A model generated the notes under the pieces. The model saw nothing but the letters and a program-made list of their open reading frames with translations. It did no database searches and was not told the origin of the DNA. From the NCBI GenBank assembly GCA_003241215.1, contig QFOL01000232.1:1-6213 (forward strand): a stretch of DNA of 6,213 bases, written 5' to 3'. Made by a program: the position numbers and the translations under genes. The first letter of the stretch is position 1, and each line of letters starts with the position of its first letter. This document shows, in pieces, positions 1-6,212 of the stretch. The stretch is from Agrobacterium fabrum. GTDB taxonomy: Bacteria; Pseudomonadota; Alphaproteobacteria; Rhizobiales; Rhizobiaceae.

Positions 1-2
1 CT

Positions 3-2990
3 GACAACGATCCTCTGGCAGAACTGGCGCGTATCGTCGGCTTCGAAGATCGTCCTTCGCATGCGGGTTCCGAAGCTGCGCCACGCGCTGCCTCACCGGC
101 AACCCGCCGCGAACCCGAATTCAACCTCGAGGACGAGCTGCTTCGAGAGTTCGAGGTTTACGATGCGCCGCACGCCGATCCGGTCGTTCTTGATCCGGCA
201 AACGATGTTCGTGCGGGCATCCACCCCAATGATTTCATGCAGCGTGTCGAATCGGTATTCGCCCGCCGTGAGCCGGAGCTTGCGCCGGTGGCCGAACCCG
301 CACCCGTGGCTGCATCTGCACCAGAGGTGAGGGAAGAGCCGCTCCCGGAAGTCGATCAGGCCTATATTCACAACTACGTCGAAACGACCACGCAGGATAT
401 TCGCGCGGATTTCCGCGACGATGCGGGCGCGGTGGCGGAAGTTTTCGATGTGCATTCGCGCCAGTCGCGTCCTGCCGAGCCTATGGTTTACCAGCAGGCC
501 GTCCAGCAGGTGGCGTGGGAAGAGCCGCAGGCCGCGGAACCCGTAGAGCCAGAATGGCACACGATGCCGGAGCTTCCGGCCGATGTTTCGAGCAATATTC
601 ACGCCGATGGCCATTCCTATGCGGCGGAGCCGCAGGCTTTCGATCTCGCCGATGAGGTGGAAATCGCTGTCGCCGAGGAAGCGCCCGCACCGGTTTCCGT
701 GCGTCCGCCGTCGCATGGCGGCCGTTCTTCGCTGGAATTTTCCAACCTTCGGCTGCCGCTCGCCAACTTCGGCGCGCGCCGGGATGTTTCGGCTGCGGAT
801 CCGAGGCGGGTCGGGCCGCGTTCCGAGCAGCAACCTGCCGCAGCCCGCATCGAGCCGCAGGTCGAAGCCGCGCCTGCCGTCGTTCAGGCAGAAGAAACCG
901 CGCCTTCCTTTGCGCTGCCAGTCGCTGAGACCTTCACGCCTGCCGCAGAGCCTCTGGCGTTTGAGGTTGCCGAGACGCCGGCAGCGAAACATCTCTCGCC
1001 GATGGACGAGCTGATTTACGACGTCGCGAAATATTCCATTCCCGGTCGTGGCGAAACACCGCTGGTGCAGGACGTTCCCGCTGCGCAGGCTGCGAAGGTG
1101 GAGCCGCCCGTGGTTGCCGCCGCACCAGTGAAGGCACAGCCAATTGCCGCTGCCGCGCCCGCGGCACCCGCAGAGGAGCTTGATTTCACGGATTTCGCCG
1201 GCTTCAACGATGATGATTTCGAGCTTGCGCTCGACGATCTCGACCAAGATCTGGACCTGTCCGAAATTGCCGAAGCGGAGGTTGTGCCTGCGCCGCAGCC
1301 CGTGCGTCCGCAGCCGGCCGCACCGGTCGCCGTTGCGGCTGCCGCGCCGCAGCCGGTGAGAGTGCAGCCTGCACCACAGCCGCGCCCGGCCCCTGTCGCC
1401 GCGGCCACGCCGGTGGCCGCCGTTCCGGCTCAGCCGCGCCCGGCCGTCGCAGCACCGCAGCCGGTTGCACCGCAGCCGGTTGCACCGCAGACGCTGGAAA
1501 GCCTGCCTTTCGACCCTTCGCAGATCGGCGAGACGGAAGAGCATCCGGAAACCATCGTCGAGATGGACGTGCCGGAACTGCCGGTCGGAGTTTTTGAACC
1601 GAAACCCGCCGCGCGCCGTCACGAGGAAGATCTCGATATTGATACCGAGCTTGCGACGCTGTTTGCGCCTGCGGTTGCCGGTGGTCTCGACCGTCATAAA
1701 CACGCGGAAAACCGTGGCGCCGCCCAGGCGCGTCCGGTTCAGGCTCCGGAAGAGGCCGACGAATTCGAACGGGCGCTGGAAGAGGATTTCCGCCGCTCGA
1801 TGCAGGAGGCCGCGGCTTCCCGCGGCAATGCGTCCCGCGATGCCGAGAACACCTATGTCGACCATCAGGCGGCTTATCGTGAAGAGGATGAACGCGGCGG
1901 TCGCCGCTGGGTCATGCCGGTTGCCGCCGCAATCGGTCTGGTGCTGATCGGCGGCGGCGTTTACGCGCTGGTGTCAGGCGGTTCGTCCAGCACCGGTTCC
2001 AATGGCGCGCCTGTTATCATCTCCGCCGATAACGATCCGATGAAGGTCGCGCCGGAAAATCCGGGCGGTCGCGTTGTGCCGAACCAGGACAAGGCGGTTT
2101 ATGACCGCGTGGCCGGCGGCAGCGCTGCCGATCCGAAGCAGCCGGCGCTGATTTCCAGCAACGAGCAGCCTGTGGATGTGGTTCAGCGCACGCTGATCCC
2201 AGAACAATTGCCGCTGGAAGGCGAAAACGACGCGGATATGGAAGCCGCCGGCACGCCGGTTGGCGAGACCGAGGATCCGCGCCTGCTTTCGCCGGAAGAA
2301 AAGGCCGCGCAGAACGAAGGTTCGGCTGCAACCGGCGTTTCGCCGCGCAAGGTCCGCACCATGATCGTCAAGCCTGACGGCACGCTGGTTGCCCAGGAAG
2401 TCGAGGTGCCGGCAGCCCAGCCGCCGAAGGCCGACAAGGTTGCGGAGCTTGCCGCACCGCAGACTGCAAAGCCGGGTGAGGGCGCTCCCGCCGTCATCGC
2501 CGCTTCGCGGGTTCCGGTCGCTCCGGAGCAGGCTCAGCCGCAGGCCAACACGCCTGCCGCAACGACACCGGCTGCACAGTCGGCGGCACCCGTTCCTGCG
2601 GCGCGTCCGTCCTCGCAGCCGGCCAATGTGGTGGCAACGGTGACCAACCAGGGCAATGTCCGCCCCGCGACCGCTCCGGCGCAGCCGCAGGCTGCGCAGC
2701 AGCAGACGGCAGCCGCGACCCCGGCAGCGACCAGCACGCCTTCCGCCGGTGGCTACTACATCCAGATCGCCTCGTTGCCGAGCCAGGCGGAAGCCCAGAA
2801 GTCCTACCAGAACATGTCGGCCAAGTTCGGCTCGGTCATCGGTGGACGCGGCGTCGACATCAAGGCCGCCGAAATCGCCGGCAAGGGCACGTTCTACCGC
2901 GTCCGCATCCCGGCGGGTGACAAGAACGAAGCCGTGGCGCTGTGCGAAAAGTTCCGCTCGGCCGGCGGCAGCTGCCTCGTGGCGCGCTGA
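3..2990 (+). CDS. SPOR-domain, FtsN-like membrane protein (5' end outside window)
   Basis: This is a single-pass inner-membrane protein that probably binds denuded septal peptidoglycan glycan strands through its SPOR domain during division. The frame is open from the first bases of the window (995 visible residues), so the gene is cut at its 5' end. The first ATG in this frame, at 237, is internal: in-frame sequence before it includes DPLAELARIVGF, a motif I associate with N-termini of rhizobial envelope proteins. Visible residues 1 to about 636 are Pro/Ala/Glu-rich, disordered and presumably cytoplasmic. A membrane helix follows at about 637-658, preceded by GGRRW (positive-inside, so N-in/C-out). 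A low-complexity periplasmic linker runs to 915, and the SPOR domain covers 916-995 (starts GGYYIQIASL, contains FYRVRIPAG). The gene ends with tandem stops TGA TAG. In other Rhizobiales an FtsN-like SPOR protein called RgsS is required for division; orthology here is my inference. SPOR assignment is firm, exact role less so. Confidence 0.9.
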   Translation, partial: DNDPLAELARIVGFEDRPSHAGSEAAPRAASPATRREPEFNLEDELLREFEVYDAPHADPVVLDPANDVRAGIHPNDFMQRVESVFARREPELAPVAEPAPVAASAPEVREEPLPEVDQAYIHNYVETTTQDIRADFRDDAGAVAEVFDVHSRQSRPAEPMVYQQAVQQVAWEEPQAAEPVEPEWHTMPELPADVSSNIHADGHSYAAEPQAFDLADEVEIAVAEEAPAPVSVRPPSHGGRSSLEFSNLRLPLANFGARRDVSAADPRRVGPRSEQQPAAARIEPQVEAAPAVVQAEETAPSFALPVAETFTPAAEPLAFEVAETPAAKHLSPMDELIYDVAKYSIPGRGETPLVQDVPAAQAAKVEPPVVAAAPVKAQPIAAAAPAAPAEELDFTDFAGFNDDDFELALDDLDQDLDLSEIAEAEVVPAPQPVRPQPAAPVAVAAAAPQPVRVQPAPQPRPAPVAAATPVAAVPAQPRPAVAAPQPVAPQPVAPQTLESLPFDPSQIGETEEHPETIVEMDVPELPVGVFEPKPAARRHEEDLDIDTELATLFAPAVAGGLDRHKHAENRGAAQARPVQAPEEADEFERALEEDFRRSMQEAAASRGNASRDAENTYVDHQAAYREEDERGGRRWVMPVAAAIGLVLIGGGVYALVSGGSSSTGSNGAPVIISADNDPMKVAPENPGGRVVPNQDKAVYDRVAGGSAADPKQPALISSNEQPVDVVQRTLIPEQLPLEGENDADMEAAGTPVGETEDPRLLSPEEKAAQNEGSAATGVSPRKVRTMIVKPDGTLVAQEVEVPAAQPPKADKVAELAAPQTAKPGEGAPAVIAASRVPVAPEQAQPQANTPAATTPAAQSAAPVPAARPSSQPANVVATVTNQGNVRPATAPAQPQAAQQQTAAATPAATSTPSAGGYYIQIASLPSQAEAQKSYQNMSAKFGSVIGGRGVDIKAAEIAGKGTFYRVRIPAGDKNEAVALCEKFRSAGGSCLVAR
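1452..1490 (+). repeat. 15-bp in-frame tandem repeat (about 2.6 copies)
   Basis: The unit GCACCGCAGCCGGTT occurs at 1452-1466 and 1467-1481 with no mismatch, followed by nine matching bases at 1482-1490. It encodes APQPV-APQPV-APQ inside the cytoplasmic Pro/Ala-rich region of the SPOR-domain protein. Related APQPV and PQP segments lie upstream at about 1290-1390. The length is a multiple of three, so copy-number change would not break the frame. Confidence 0.85.
2748..2987 (+). other. SPOR domain coding segment (C-terminal 80 codons)
   Basis: This segment encodes the periplasmic peptidoglycan-binding module. It shows the typical SPOR pattern: a first strand YYIQIAS, an Ala/Gln-rich first helix (SQAEAQKSYQNM), a middle strand ending in VDIKAAEI, the FYRVRIPAGDK turn, then a second helix and a final strand ending at the stop. 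It holds the only two cysteines in the 995 visible residues (visible residues 981 and 991), in ALCEKF and GSCLVAR. They could form a disulfide in the periplasm. Confidence 0.88.
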
Positions 2991-3017
2991 TAGCGGCCGA
3001 TACGGCGCGGAAAGATT

Positions 3018-3048
3018 GGGGCTGCCGCACGAGGCAGCCCTTATAGTA
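3018..3048 (+). terminator. Intrinsic terminator after the SPOR gene
   Basis: A perfect 8-bp GC-rich stem, GGGCTGCC (3019-3026) with GGCAGCCC (3033-3040), closes a 6-nt loop GCACGA. A G-T wobble at 3018/3041 can extend it. It is followed by the T-rich stretch TTATAGTATTT and lies 28 nt after the SPOR stop codon. Position and structure fit a Rho-independent terminator; the T-tract is interrupted, so efficiency is uncertain. Confidence 0.7.
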
Positions 3049-3074
3049 TTTGGACCTTCGATCACACTCTGCGC

Positions 3075-3141
3075 CATCCTCGGGCCTAACCCGAGGATCC
3101 ACAACCTGGAGCGATGGATCCTCGGGTCAAGCCCGAGGATG
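3075..3141. repeat. Inverted pair of palindromic intergenic repeats
   Basis: Two 27-bp units lie in opposite orientation: 3075-3101 and 3115-3141, separated by 13 bp. Each contains a perfect 9-bp stem ATCCTCGGG/CCCGAGGAT around a 5-nt loop (CCTAA in the first, TCAAG in the second). The second unit, reverse-complemented, matches the first at 25 of 27 positions; both differences are in the loop. This resembles the small palindromic intergenic elements dispersed in Rhizobium, Sinorhizobium and Agrobacterium genomes. Transcripts could fold into two hairpins or one long one, giving a back-up terminator or mRNA 3'-end stabiliser. Family assignment is from memory. Confidence 0.75.
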
Positions 3142-3229
3142 ACGACGGAAAGGTTGTCGGACGATTTTCGCGGTCCCGATGGCGCAGTCTCCTTACCCTT
3201 ACCCCTATTTTCCCTGAGAGCGTGACACC

Positions 3230-4246
3230 ATGACCGATTGCAAAGCGATGATCCTCGGATGCAGCGGGCTTTCGCTGACTGCCGACGAGATTGCCCTTTA
3301 CCGTGATGAGCAGCCCTGGGGCTTCATCCTGTTCGGGCGCAATATTGGCGAGCCGCAGCAGATCACCGATCTCGTCGCCGCCATGCGTGACGCCGTTGGT
3401 CGGCCAGACGCGCCGGTTCTGATCGACCAGGAGGGCGGGCGCGTGCAGCGTATCAAGCCGCCGATCCTGCAGGCCTATCCGAACGCCCGCATTCTCGGCG
3501 AAATCTATGAGCGCGACCGGGGGGCGGGTCTGCGCGCCGCCTGGCTGATGTCGCGCCTGCACGCCTTCGACCTCATGAAATTCGGCATCAACGTCGATTG
3601 CCTGCCGGTGCTCGACGTGCCGGTGGAAGGCGCCAGCAATGTCATCGGCAACCGCGCCTATGGATACACCCCGACCATGGTGGCCGAGATGGGGCAGGCG
3701 GCGGCCGACGGGCTGAAGGCGGGCGGCATGCTGCCTGTCATGAAGCATATGCCGGGCCATGGCCGCGGCATGGTGGATTCGCATCATGAACTGCCGGTCG
3801 TCGATGTGCCGCTCGATGAGCTGGACACCCATGATTTCGTGCCGTTCCGGGCGCTGAACCGCGAGTTGATGGCGATGAGCGCGCATCTGGTGTTCAACGC
3901 CGTCGACCGCGAGCGGCCGGCGACGACCTCGCCGAAGGTGATCGAGGAAATCATTCGCGGCCGGATCGGATTTGACGGCCTGCTGATGTCCGACGACAGT
4001 TCCATGAATGCGCTGAAGGGCACGCTCGGTGAAAGAGCTGCGAATATTGTTGCTGGTGGCTGCGATATAGTCTTGCATTGCAACGGTGTGATGGGTGAAA
4101 TGCTTGAGGTCGTGAAGGAGGTTCCCGTTCTTTCCGGCCGTTCGCTGGAGCGGGTGCGGGCCGTGGAAGCGGGTTTCCCCATTGCGGACCCTTCCGACGA
4201 AGCGGAACTGAGAGCCGAATTCAACGCCATGTGGGCCGTTTCCTGA
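3230..4246 (+). CDS. nagZ: Beta-N-acetylhexosaminidase NagZ (GH3)
   Basis: NagZ is a cytoplasmic enzyme that removes the non-reducing N-acetylglucosamine from GlcNAc-1,6-anhydroMurNAc(-peptides) during peptidoglycan recycling. In bacteria with an AmpR/AmpC system its products can influence beta-lactamase induction. The 338 residues form one glycoside hydrolase family 3 barrel, the usual length for Gram-negative NagZ. Visible signatures are IDQEGGRV (D66 in the sugar-binding region), KHMPGHG at 172-178, the acid/base dyad D183-S-H185 in the flexible loop, and LMSDD with the probable nucleophile D255. No signal peptide is seen. The ATG at 3230 has a weak GAGAG Shine-Dalgarno at 3216-3220; the next ATG (3248) would trim the first strand and lacks one. 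The gene follows the terminator and repeat pair and is separated from scpA by 58 bp with no terminator, so it may head a nagZ-scpAB unit. Confidence 0.95.
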   Translation: MTDCKAMILGCSGLSLTADEIALYRDEQPWGFILFGRNIGEPQQITDLVAAMRDAVGRPDAPVLIDQEGGRVQRIKPPILQAYPNARILGEIYERDRGAGLRAAWLMSRLHAFDLMKFGINVDCLPVLDVPVEGASNVIGNRAYGYTPTMVAEMGQAAADGLKAGGMLPVMKHMPGHGRGMVDSHHELPVVDVPLDELDTHDFVPFRALNRELMAMSAHLVFNAVDRERPATTSPKVIEEIIRGRIGFDGLLMSDDSSMNALKGTLGERAANIVAGGCDIVLHCNGVMGEMLEVVKEVPVLSGRSLERVRAVEAGFPIADPSDEAELRAEFNAMWAVS

Positions 4247-4304
4247 CAGTCGGGCGGCGGCCCGTTACTCGGGACGACAGGCCGGACGCCCGGCGGATGG
4301 AACA

Positions 4305-5150
4305 ATGGCCGCAGACAAGTCTCGCAATTCGACACCGATGGACAAGCTCTGGCAGGATGTGACGCCGGAGCGGCTGACGGGCGAGGCCGGGCTGGTCATC
4401 GATGTCGCGGGTTTCGAAGGCCCGCTCGATCTGCTGCTGCATCTTGCCCGCACGCAGAAGGTCGATCTGTCGCGCATTTCGGTGCTGGCGCTTGCCGAAC
4501 AATATCTGCAATTCGTGGAAAGCGCGCGGCGCGTGCGCATTGAGCTTGCGGCCGATTATCTCGTCATGGCGGCGTGGCTCGCCTTTCTCAAATCCAAGCT
4601 GCTCATTCCGCAGCAATCGAAGGATGACGGCCCTTCGGGCGAGGAAATGGCCGCGACGCTGGCCTTCCGGCTGAAACGCCTGGAAGCGATGCGCGAGGCG
4701 GCGGAACGCCTCGTCAACCGCGCCCAGCTCGGCCGCGATGTTTTTGCCCGTGGCGCACCGGAGCATATTCCCCACATCAACCGCTCGGCCTATGAGGCCA
4801 ATCTCTACGATCTCCTCAGCGCCTATGCCAATCTGCGGCAGCGGCAGGCGATTACCCAGGTCACGATTGAAAAACGCCAGGTCTGGTCGCTTGTCGAGGC
4901 GCGTGAGCTTTTGACCCATCTCCTCGGCGATGTCGGGGAATGGACCGTACTCGATCAATATCTGCTGCAATATGTGCCCGATCCCGCCATGCGGGTGACG
5001 GCGATTGCCAGCGCCTTTGCCGCTTCGCTGGAGCTGGTGCGCGAGGGCTCGCTGCAAATCCGGCAGGAGGGCGCTTTCCAGCCGATTTATATGCGCAAGG
5101 GTGGACGAGACGACCGTGCGGCGAATGCCGAAAGGACCGATAATGATTGA
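4305..5150 (+). CDS. scpA: Segregation and condensation protein ScpA
   Basis: ScpA is the kleisin subunit of the SMC-ScpAB condensin. It bridges the Smc head and neck and recruits a ScpB dimer, helping to organise and separate newly replicated chromosomes. The 281 residues show the ScpA hallmark FEGPLDLLLHL at 37-47, a helical N-terminal region with the conserved segment LVMAAWLAFLKSKLLIPQ at about 86-103, a Glu/Arg-rich linker, and a C-terminal winged helix from about 225 (ELVREGSLQIRQEGAFQPIY) expected to contact the Smc head. About 30 residues precede the conserved core, slightly more than many homologues. The ATG at 4305 follows a GGATGGA stretch; an in-frame ATG at 4338 is possible but has no Shine-Dalgarno. 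The end overlaps the scpB start by 8 bp. No smc gene is visible here, which is common. Confidence 0.94.
   Translation: MAADKSRNSTPMDKLWQDVTPERLTGEAGLVIDVAGFEGPLDLLLHLARTQKVDLSRISVLALAEQYLQFVESARRVRIELAADYLVMAAWLAFLKSKLLIPQQSKDDGPSGEEMAATLAFRLKRLEAMREAAERLVNRAQLGRDVFARGAPEHIPHINRSAYEANLYDLLSAYANLRQRQAITQVTIEKRQVWSLVEARELLTHLLGDVGEWTVLDQYLLQYVPDPAMRVTAIASAFAASLELVREGSLQIRQEGAFQPIYMRKGGRDDRAANAERTDND
5131..5136 (+). promoter_or_regulatory. Ribosome binding site deciding the scpB start
   Basis: AAAGGA lies inside the last codons of scpA, six bases before the ATG at 5143. The in-frame alternatives at 5005 and 5125 have no comparable site, and their extra residues look like scpA codons read in the wrong frame. 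This supports 5143 as the scpB start. Confidence 0.65.
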
Positions 5151-5877
5151 CAACGATGAGATCGCCGAGGCCACCATCGTGGCCGATGGCGCAGCGCCCG
5201 AACCGACGGTATTTTCCGAGCGCCAGCTGAAGGAGGCCGAGCGGATCGCCGAGGCCCTGGTCTTTGCCTCGTCCGAACCGGTTTCCGTGGGTTTCATCGC
5301 CGAGCGCCTGCCGCGCGGCATGGATGTCGTCGCCATTCTGCAGCGTCTGAAGGTTCTTTATGCTGAGCGGGGCGTCAACCTCGTGCAGGTGGGCGGGCAA
5401 TGGGCCTTCCGCACCGCCGGCGATCTTTCATTCGTCATCCGCGCCGAGGAAAAGGAGCCGAAGAAGCTGTCGCGCGCGGCGCTGGAAGTTCTGGCGATTA
5501 TCGCCTATCATCAGCCGGTGACACGCGCCGAAATCGAGGAAATCCGCGGCGTGCAGACCTCGCGCGGCACGCTTGACGTACTGATGGAGGCGGGCTGGGT
5601 CCGGTTCCGTGGCCGCAGGCGCACACCCGGCAGGCCGGTGACGATCGGCACCACGGTGGAGTTTCTCGACCATTTCGGCCTTGAGGAATTGCGCGATCTG
5701 CCGGGCCTTGAGGAACTGAAGGGTGCGGGGCTGCTTTCGGGCCGCATTCCTTCCAATTTCGGCGTTCCTCTGCCGATGATGAGCGACGAGTTGCGCGAGG
5801 ATGAAGACCCGATCACGCAGCTTGATCTCGAAGAGCTGGGCCTGCTTGCGCCCGGCGGCGGCGATGGTGACGACTGA
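5143..5877 (+). CDS. scpB: Segregation and condensation protein ScpB
   Basis: ScpB forms a dimer of tandem winged-helix proteins that binds the middle of ScpA and regulates Smc ATPase and DNA loading. From ATG 5143 it has 244 residues, somewhat longer than the Bacillus protein. The first winged helix spans about 28-100 (EAERIAEALVFASSEPVS through VNLVQVGGQWAFRTA). The second spans about 107-180, with the strongly conserved LSRAALEVLAIIAYHQPVT, AEIEEIRG and TPGRPVTIGTT segments, then FLDHFGLEELRDLPGLEEL. The C-terminal tail after about 205 is acidic (EDEDPITQLDLEELGL, ending GGGDGDD). The start overlaps the scpA stop as ATGATTGA, which suggests translational coupling and balanced synthesis of the two partners. 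An ORF opening at 5005 is longer but overlaps the well-conserved scpA C-terminus, so I rejected that start. Confidence 0.94.
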   Translation: MIDNDEIAEATIVADGAAPEPTVFSERQLKEAERIAEALVFASSEPVSVGFIAERLPRGMDVVAILQRLKVLYAERGVNLVQVGGQWAFRTAGDLSFVIRAEEKEPKKLSRAALEVLAIIAYHQPVTRAEIEEIRGVQTSRGTLDVLMEAGWVRFRGRRRTPGRPVTIGTTVEFLDHFGLEELRDLPGLEELKGAGLLSGRIPSNFGVPLPMMSDELREDEDPITQLDLEELGLLAPGGGDGDD

Positions 5878-5943
5878 TATCGCCGGCATGCGGGCAAGGC
5901 CACGAAAACTTTATGCGCACGCGCTGTTGAAGCGACGATTTGT

Positions 5944-5978
5944 TGTTTGAAAAAGCCTTTCAAACATCTTACATCGTC
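5944..5978 (+). promoter_or_regulatory. Candidate promoter/operator region before tatA
   Basis: The 128-bp gap between scpB and tatA turns AT-rich here. A perfect 9-bp inverted repeat TGTTTGAAA (5944-5952) / TTTCAAACA (5958-5966) surrounds AAGCC. TTGAAA at 5947-5952 could serve as a -35 element, with a poor -10 candidate TACATC at 5970-5975 (17-bp spacing). The repeat is not followed by a T-tract, so it does not look like a standard terminator. Promoter or operator function is inference. Confidence 0.35.
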
Positions 5979-5992
5979 TGAAAGCGAAATTC

Positions 5993-5997
5993 AGGAG
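5993..5997 (+). promoter_or_regulatory. Ribosome binding site of tatA
   Basis: AGGAG, a strong Shine-Dalgarno match, lies eight bases before the ATG at 6006. It fixes the tatA start and fits the high TatA level expected relative to TatB and TatC. Confidence 0.75.
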
Positions 5998-6005
5998 TTT
6001 CAGTT

Positions 6006-6212
6006 ATGGGTTCTTTTAGTGTGTGGCATTGGCTCATCGTGCTGGTGATTGTTCTCGTCCTCTTCGGACGCGGCAAGATCCCGGAATTGATGGGCGATGT
6101 CGCAAAGGGCATCAAGAGCGTCAAGAAGGGCATGGCTGACGAAGACCAGACGCCGCCGCCGGCCGATGCCAACGCGAAGACCGTCGACCACAAGGCTGAC
6201 GAGATCAAGTAA
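6006..6212 (+). CDS. tatA: Sec-independent protein translocase subunit TatA
   Basis: TatA oligomerises at the TatBC receptor to let folded proteins with twin-arginine signal peptides cross the inner membrane. The 68-residue protein has the full TatA layout. A short N-terminus is followed by a membrane helix at about 5-20 ([14 protein letters not shown]) and the FG hinge at F20-G21. An amphipathic helix at about 24-43 follows ([20 protein letters not shown]), then a hydrophilic charged tail. Residue 8 is His where Escherichia coli TatA has Gln, so a polar residue is kept in the helix. The position of E. coli F39 is V39. The short length and absence of an extended helix favour TatA over TatB. 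It sits 128 bp after scpB; tatB and tatC probably follow beyond the window. Confidence 0.95.
   Translation: MGSFSVWHWLIVLVIVLVLFGRGKIPELMGDVAKGIKSVKKGMADEDQTPPPADANAKTVDHKADEIK

Noticed and set aside
93..1865. 590-codon open frame on the - strand opposite the SPOR gene
   Set aside because: It is Arg/Gly/Cys-rich low-complexity translation produced by GC-rich codon bias of the + strand gene. It has no recognisable domain and is fully contained within a convincing coding region.
1974..3104. 376-codon open frame on the - strand over the SPOR 3' end and terminator
   Set aside because: It runs opposite the SPOR domain and across the palindromic repeats. Its translation is Arg-rich with no domain, so it is a shadow of the + strand gene.
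3191..3210. CTTACC-type short repeat and CTATTT as a nagZ promoter
   Set aside because: CTATTT at 3205-3210 resembles a -10 box, but no credible -35 element lies at 16-18 bp spacing, so I do not annotate a promoter.
3086..4078. 330-codon open frame on the - strand over nagZ
   Set aside because: nagZ on the + strand carries all GH3 catalytic motifs. The antisense translation has no coherent family signature.
4251..4294. Two short hairpins between nagZ and scpA as a terminator
   Set aside because: CGGGC/GCCCG (4251-4264) and GCCGG/CCGGC (4281-4294) have only 5-bp stems and no following T-tract; small GC-rich hairpins are expected by chance here.
5005..5142. Upstream extension of scpB from the ATG at 5005
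   Set aside because: It would overlap the conserved scpA C-terminal winged helix by about 140 bp, has no ribosome binding site, and its residues do not resemble ScpB.
4221..5336. 371-codon open frame on the - strand over scpA/scpB
   Set aside because: It spans two well-conserved genes and their junction in antisense; typical of GC-rich genomes.
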